A stretch of 64,000 nucleotides of DNA from Tubiluchus corallicola (lineage: Eukaryota; Priapulida; Priapulimorpha; Priapulimorphida; Tubiluchidae), in assembly GCA_030141605.1 (NCBI GenBank), contig JAQGDQ010000429.1:62001-126000 (forward strand). Direction: 5' to 3'. The translations under genes were made by a program, and so were the position numbers. Shown here one piece after another: positions 59,001-64,000 of this stretch (within the stretch, counting starts at the first letter, position 1; the number at the start of each line of letters is the position of its first letter). The notes under the pieces are model-generated. The model saw only the letters and a list, made by a program, of their open reading frames with translations. It had not been told where the DNA came from and searched no databases.

Positions 59001-62000
59001 CCTTCGATTACCGTTCCACGCTTTCTTAGATGTGTTTCATTCTGTGCTTACTGGTTTGCTTTTTAGTTGGTGAAGAGTCGGCATGTTCAAATAGGGCAAT
59101 TTTTCAAACAGGTTATTAATTAATGCATACAGTGCAAAAGCACAACTTATAATCTAACAATGCATAAACCGTCCCGTACACTATATTTGTTGATTCATTC
59201 TGTATTATAAATTATCTTTAACCGAGATTCATTAGGTATGTGTACACGTGTATGAAATATGCACTTTGTACAGTGATGGTACGTGTGATTGCTTTGCATT
59301 CAGTAAGCTTGAAATGTACAGGACATCTCCCAGATTTTTGTGTCAAAGTTAAAATCAATAAAATTGGTCTGTGCATTGTTGCATATTGGATTCATAATGT
59401 ATCATCTGAGCAATTACTTCACTTGCTAGAGCATCGCACATTTTGTTGCCACCCATTATGGTTATGCAGATGCCTCTGTATGCCTTTAGAAATCAATGTG
59501 TTTGTGTGATTTTTTTACATGAAAGTAATAGGTTTTTGTTGTTTTTAGGCGTCTCCAAAGTCTGGTCAAAGAACAACAGCTCAGAATCTCCAAGCTACCC
59601 ACAATGCTTTGCTGAATACTTTGAAAGAAAAAGAGCAACACATTGAGCAGCTGTTAAATGAACGGGATGCGGAACGAGCAGAAATCGCACGAACTGCATC
59701 CAAATTGGAAGAGGTATATTTGACGTATCTACTGTTTTATCGTCTCAAGCTACCTTAATTTTTTTATATGCAAGTCACTTCAAACAGGGCCCGCGACTAC
59801 TACAGCAAGGATTCACAAGAGAGAGTAGCGGAAACGTGAATATAGATCCAGAAAAACAGAATTCTTACACCTAATTTATCACAGTTGGGAGACGTTAAAA
59901 TGTATTTGCATCATAGAGTGTGGTGAGAAAGTGTACATCTGTCTTGCATGTTTACAGTATTTTTTTGCTCTACTGTAAGTTTTTAGTGTTCAAATGTTCA
60001 CATCACACCTGCGTCTTCTTGTTGATTTGTTGAAAGTCAATCAATATTAGCGTCAGTAAAATTAGCAGAAATTGGCCATTGCTTTAGTTGCAATCTGTTG
60101 CTCTTTGTTTTACTCAGGTAACTCTTATTTGCAAAACTTTGGTGTAGCTCATTTGGCCGTAGGCCTAAAATCATGAAATTCACTGTCTGGACTATTGTAC
60201 CATTATTCCACATTGCCCCAAATATGTGAATTTTGGATTGCATATTTACATATTTCCAATGTGAACAAGGCATGTATTGATTTTACAAACCATGTTTTGT
60301 AGTGTGGTCGCTTAAATATGCTATATAAATATTATTTATAAATATTCTATATCTCACGTACAACTAGTTTATCCGAGCAATATTAAATAAATGTAGCTGA
60401 TTTGCTTTAGCCTCAAACCAGGTTCCGCATTATTCTATAGCAAGTATAGGCTGTATCTTAGGGTCTCTCAGGCTTGGGGGCTCTCAAGCTATAGTAACAT
60501 TTGGTAAAAAAATCTGTTTTTCACTACGGTTGTGTTGAAATAAATGCTAATTTGGTTTACAATAAATAGTAAAATCATGATATTTCTTAATATTTAGTGA
60601 TGAACAAAAGATAGCTGTTCTAGTCTATTTAAAGCATTTGCAATAAGTTTACTTCAAACTATGTAAATGTTGCTAAAATATATCACGAGTAAAATATTTA
60701 AGATGGGTGCAAGTGAGTTAGAAGGTGACTTTGTCTGAGAAGAGCCATAATTTCATTTGCCTAGAGTGTCATAATCCCTCTGCATGTAATGGGATATTAA
60801 GCCTGTATACTAATAATTTGTAATTTGTGTAACATAACAAAAAAGTACCTAAAGTTATTTTAGTAATTCTTTTATTACTTTTTTGTGTAGTGTCGGTTTC
60901 TTTTTGAAACTCTTATAGGTAGAGCAAAAAATGGTCGAAATACAGCTGGAGAACCGAAGATCCAATGAGGAAATGACGGACATCGTTAGTAAGTTAGAGA
61001 TGGAATTAACGGGGTGTCAAAACGAAAAACAATTGTTAGAATCCCAACTACAGGAAGAGCGAGCGTGAGTGTGTCTTGTAGATACTATTTACAAAGAAAT
61101 GGTCTTTTCTGTAAAAAAAACTATTTGTTCTTAACTATAGTGACACTGCTACTAGATATGTACATATAAGATGTTTAAACTAATATCTTCCAGCACTGTT
61201 TTAAACTCTGTGTCTATACATCTTTCTTTATTTATTTCTTTGCCTATAGTTTCAATGTTTTTTCATACTCTTTCTTCCTTTCTTCACATACCCGTGATGC
61301 TTTACACAAATATATTTACTTCTCTAGTACCCCATTTATATACTTAATTATTTAAGGTTCCAGTTTCGTTATACAATGTCATTGCTGTTCAAATGTATGT
61401 AATTTTGTAGGTCTAATAAACTTATAACTTATGTATGTGTACAAGTGATAGATAGTGCATTGTTCAAATGTATGTAATTTTGTGGGTCTAATAAACTTAT
61501 AACTTATGTATGTGTACAATAATGGATAGTGCATTTCATCAATGCATACCTAGATAACAAAAACTTAGTTATACAAGTTACCATGTTCTTTCAGCTATGT
61601 AGTAGTTAACTAGTTTTTACCAAATTAAATATTTGCACATGGGAAGGCATTATGTAGTTATGTAAATGTACATTGTTCTTTCAGAAAAACTGAAGATTTA
61701 CAATTCCGAATAGAAGAAATGGCTCTCAATAAAGGCGACGTAGATGTAAGATATTTTTCATATGTACAGATTAAACCAGTCCAATATTTTTCATCAGTTT
61801 GTTTAGTTATTGAATTAACTGTGATTTTGTCTTATCAGCTGTCATGTTGATTTGAAATCTATTTCTGTTACTTTCTCATTTTTCTTTTGAACTTTTTTGT
61901 TCTAACATAATCATTTTCTGATCTCGTTTTTACTTTCACTTTCAAACTTTCTGCAGAGGTTAATAACAAGGTCGTGTCATGCCGAAACTGTTTTATGATG

Positions 62001-63821
62001 AAATGCTACCTGTTTAGTTTATTTAAAAGAGTTCCATTACAGTAATATGTTTTAGGTTGTTGCTAATATCGAGAAGTTGTCTGCGTTGGAAGTAGAATTG
62101 CAAAAGTCAAAGTTGCAGTGTCAAGAACTAGAACATAATCTTGCTGAACTGCAGGTATACATTTTTGAACAAATGCAGTTTAAAGGAAAGAACAAATTAC
62201 TTAACCAACATTCACTTGAAAATTATGACAAAACTGGTGGACATCATGACCTTTCGTAAGAGCATCATGGCTTTCTGTAAGCACTGGCTGCTTAAACTGA
62301 TTCAGACTTCTGCAGCTTACCTATTGTTAATGCAAAAATATTGCAAAATCTAATTCTTTGTAAAACTTATTATACTCGTACTTTTGGTGGAAATTGACAG
62401 TGTGCTACGTTTCTTCGCCAATGAACAAATGTCACTGGTGAAAGAATGGGTGTTCAAAATGGGAATACTGAAGTGTGAAATGATTGTGACTTAAAAGTGA
62501 TTTTAGTAATGTCATAAGACAATTATCACTCTTTTAGTACTTAATCCTTTTAACATTTTTCACAAATATTGACATAAGCCTAACTTCCCCGAAGGCTTAG
62601 CATTTCTTTTTCTTTTAAGTGATATTTAAAACTACAAATAATGTCAACATCAATGTAGAATTTTAATAAAATTTTAAATCATTATTTTCTAAGGAATAAA
62701 GTTCCTTGATGTGATGAATGTTATGAACAGTGGTTACTCAGAAACTGATCCAACATTGTTGTAGTTTTTGGTAGGATTCGCTTTAACGTTTTTTTTATGT
62801 TTCAAACAACAGCAAGGCTTGCAATTAGAAAAAGATAAAGCAAGGCTATTTCAAGAGACTTCACAAGAGTATTTAGAAAAGGTGAGTCATTAGTTCAATC
62901 TTATATTAACATATTGACACGCTGATAGCATTTATCGTCCATCATTGTGACTCGATAAAATCACAAGTGTGTCATTTTTCCCATCCTTTTATAAAAAGTT
63001 TTATATTGAACATAGAACAGGTGCATGAACAGAAACTGCAAATGAATAAAAATACTTTGTGAAAACATTTTTGAGCAGTTGCTGCTTGATTGGTAGGCCA
63101 GATCAGTTAGTTAGTTATTGAAACAGTCATTTAAACGCTGAACTGTTTTATTTAGTTAGTGAATAAGTTTCATTTTATTGTTTATCATTTGATTCATTTA
63201 GTTAGAGAATCTTTGAGGCAGTATGCACGGTATAATTACGTTGCCTGTAGTTTTACATTAATTTTGTGCAGCATACTTCACTTTGCCATTGTGCTGTTGC
63301 TAAAGCTAATTATACTGTGTTTTTAATCTGTATTATATGCAATGAGAGGAGGCAAAAGAAATTTTTGCTCATAAAGGGATAAGGTCTCTGGTGGTTGGTT
63401 GTTCAACCTCTTCCAAATCCATCTGCTATGCGACGGTGGTAAAGTCAAGTCACGGGTCCTTTTGCCAGGACGGGAAAGATTGTTTGCAACTAACCATTTT
63501 ATTATTGTTTTAAATGTGTAAAAGATGACTGAAAAAATATTGTAAAAAAATTTAATGTTTTTTTCACAATCTTAAGAGCATTTTTGCATCACAATAGTAG
63601 TTGCTTTGATACTTTTTTAGGTTGAAAAGCTGACTGTGGATTTGGAAGAGAAATCAGTGGAACTGAGCAACTTGCAAGCGTTGCAGTCTGATGATGCAGC
63701 AAAGAATGATCAAGCTATTGCGGAATTGACACAAAGCGTTGCCAGCATGTCTGAAGTAGCAAAACAGTTGCAGGCGGAGTTAGAAAGAAATGAACAACTT
63801 CAGAATCAGTTGATAGAAGCA
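53010..63821 (+). CDS. CLIP1: CLIP-170/CLIP1 homologue, first 10 coding exons (3' partial)
   Basis: Microtubule plus-end tracking protein; its CAP-Gly domains bind EEY/F tails of tubulin and EB proteins (family knowledge). Exons: 53010-53094, 53741-53827, 56558-57158, 58312-58501 (or 58534), 59549-59713, 60919-61064, 61685-61745, 62056-62154, 62813-62881, 63621-63821; phases match throughout. About 579 codons (590 with the longer exon 4) lie in the window, ending at donor GCA|GTGAGT. The start MSGKPSGLRPPSKLPSK resembles vertebrate CLIP1. CAP-Gly 1 lies at about residues 68-130 (GKNNG 109-113), CAP-Gly 2 at about 215-285 (GKNDG 248-252), both coming largely from the 601-nt exon 3. A Ser/Arg-rich linker follows, then the coiled coil from about residue 350 (LKEKEQHIEQLLNERDAERA; KTEDLQFRIEEMALNKGDVD). 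Introns carry SINE heads, hAT-like MITEs and repeat P. CLIP1 versus CLIP2 cannot be split on this part. Confidence 0.94.
53868..54291 (+). repeat. Dispersed repeat family P, copy 2, in CLIP1 intron 2
   Basis: Same block order and orientation as 38305-38665 (CCATTTTCAAGTCT ... TTTGACCTACAGTTTAAGAT ... TTGGGTCCGGTTTT), with an extra segment around 54120-54190. Only one arm is present here, so the palindromic arrangement at 38 kb is not intrinsic to the repeat. Confidence 0.8.
54505..54580 (-). repeat. tRNA-derived SINE head (minus)
   Basis: On the minus strand an A-box-like CCAGTGGTAAGCA (54559-54571) is followed by GCTGATGATC and a near-perfect T-arm CCTGGTTCAAATCCAGG (about 54518-54534) containing the B-box GGTTCAAATCC. 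No proper acceptor stem pairs around it, so a SINE or tRNA fossil is more likely than a working tRNA. Confidence 0.5.
54637..54700 (+). repeat. tRNA-derived SINE head (plus)
   Basis: GGTGGCTTTGTTGTTAAGGCA resembles an A-box/D-arm, and GCCCGGTTCAAACCCAG (54679-54695) is a good B-box. It points away from the SINE head at 54505-54580, from which it is about 60 bp distant. A third isolated B-box (GGGTTCAAATCCC) occurs near 55277. Confidence 0.45.
57497..58107. mobile_element. hAT-like MITE, family D, in CLIP1 intron 3
   Basis: A 611-bp element with inverted ends CAGAGGTAGATTGAGGATC and, on the other strand at the right, CAGGGGCAGATTAATCATTA. Both halves contain a subterminal AGGGCCTAAAT block. 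The flanks CTTTTTGT (57489-57496) and CTTTTTAT (58108-58115) agree at seven of eight bases, as for a hAT target duplication. Non-coding. Confidence 0.78.
60416..60786. mobile_element. hAT-like MITE, family C copy 2 (inverted), in CLIP1 intron 5
   Basis: The opposite strand aligns with 6338-6736: shared blocks include GGATTATGAC at one end, ATATATTTTAGCAACATTTAC, a run around ACCGTAGTGA(A/G)AAACAGATTT, and ACCAAATGTTAC near the other end. No target duplication is evident for this copy, so its exact ends are approximate. Confidence 0.7.
61386..61534 (+). repeat. 75-bp tandem duplication carrying AATAAA and TG-rich sequence
   Basis: Two nearly identical 75-bp units (61386-61460 and 61461-61534) in CLIP1 intron 6. 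Each contains TCTAATAAACTTATAACTT followed by ATGTATGTGTACA, so AATAAA occurs at 61415-61420 and 61490-61495 with a TG-rich stretch about 15 bases later. Confidence 0.9.
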
Positions 63822-64000
63822 GTGAGTTCATCTACAGTAGATCTCTGATTATTATTTGCCTTTAGTAAAAGAAACAAAACATTTCACGGGGTGCTTTCCA
63901 CATTGTCAATTGTAAACAAGTGTAAGTCAAAATCTTCAACAATTGATATGATCATATACTAAAGCAATAAGGAAAATCTTTGGGATTAACACCCTTGGCT

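Noticed and set aside
1-64000. CRISPR arrays, bacterial operons, integrases or phage genes
   Set aside because: All recognised genes are spliced animal genes; tandem repeats present are microsatellites or short duplications without spacer structure.

Overview
The window is nuclear DNA from an animal, most likely a marine invertebrate. The DNA is AT-rich. The genes have GT-AG introns, and their proteins are animal ones (a MyD88-type death-domain/TIR adaptor, MZB1/pERp1, CLIP-170). There are many short inverted-repeat transposons and two decayed non-LTR retrotransposons. I cannot fix the phylum. I rebuilt the genes by joining exons at GT/AG sites with matching phase. For the four genes with both ends in the window the joined length is an exact multiple of three.

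Layout, left to right. (1) Positions 13-133 (minus) hold what looks like the end of a PH-domain gene, followed by a degenerate GTAG repeat and sequence with no clear gene to 4490. (2) A MyD88-like adaptor lies at 4491-11516 (minus, 8 exons, 469 aa), with an unusually long C-terminal tail. (3) Mitochondrial peroxiredoxin PRDX3 lies at 14159-20344 (plus, 7 exons, 230 aa), divergent from MyD88. (4) Elongin B lies at 24746-28092 (minus, 4 exons, 123 aa), tail to tail with PRDX3. (5) Four inverted-repeat mobile elements fill most of 28598-34266. (6) MZB1 lies at 36049-41404 (plus, 5 exons, 200 aa, ER signal and KEDL end). (7) Two non-LTR retrotransposon remnants (44.3-45.35 kb and 47.0-49.7 kb) and more MITEs follow. 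(8) The first ten coding exons of a CLIP-170/CLIP1 homologue run from 53010 to beyond the right edge (both CAP-Gly domains and the start of the coiled coil).

The genes do not form a pathway or operon. They are unrelated housekeeping or signalling genes: innate-immune adaptor, mitochondrial peroxide removal, Elongin/Cullin ligase and transcription factor, ER chaperone, microtubule plus-end tracking. The accessory content is mobile DNA: at least four hAT-like MITE families (three with 8-bp target duplications in the copies seen here), a three-copy family with palindromic subterminal motifs, a Tc1/mariner- or pogo-like MITE, two long inverted-repeat structures and tRNA-derived SINEs. Several of these sit inside introns of the five genes.

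The points most worth a second look are the altered BB loop and roughly 125-residue tail of the MyD88 homologue, its two frame-neutral 57-nt exons, a possible 11-residue alternative splice in CLIP1, a TG-repeat splice acceptor in MZB1, a duplicated intronic poly(A)-like site in CLIP1, and the large palindromes at 31-33 kb and 37.9-38.6 kb.
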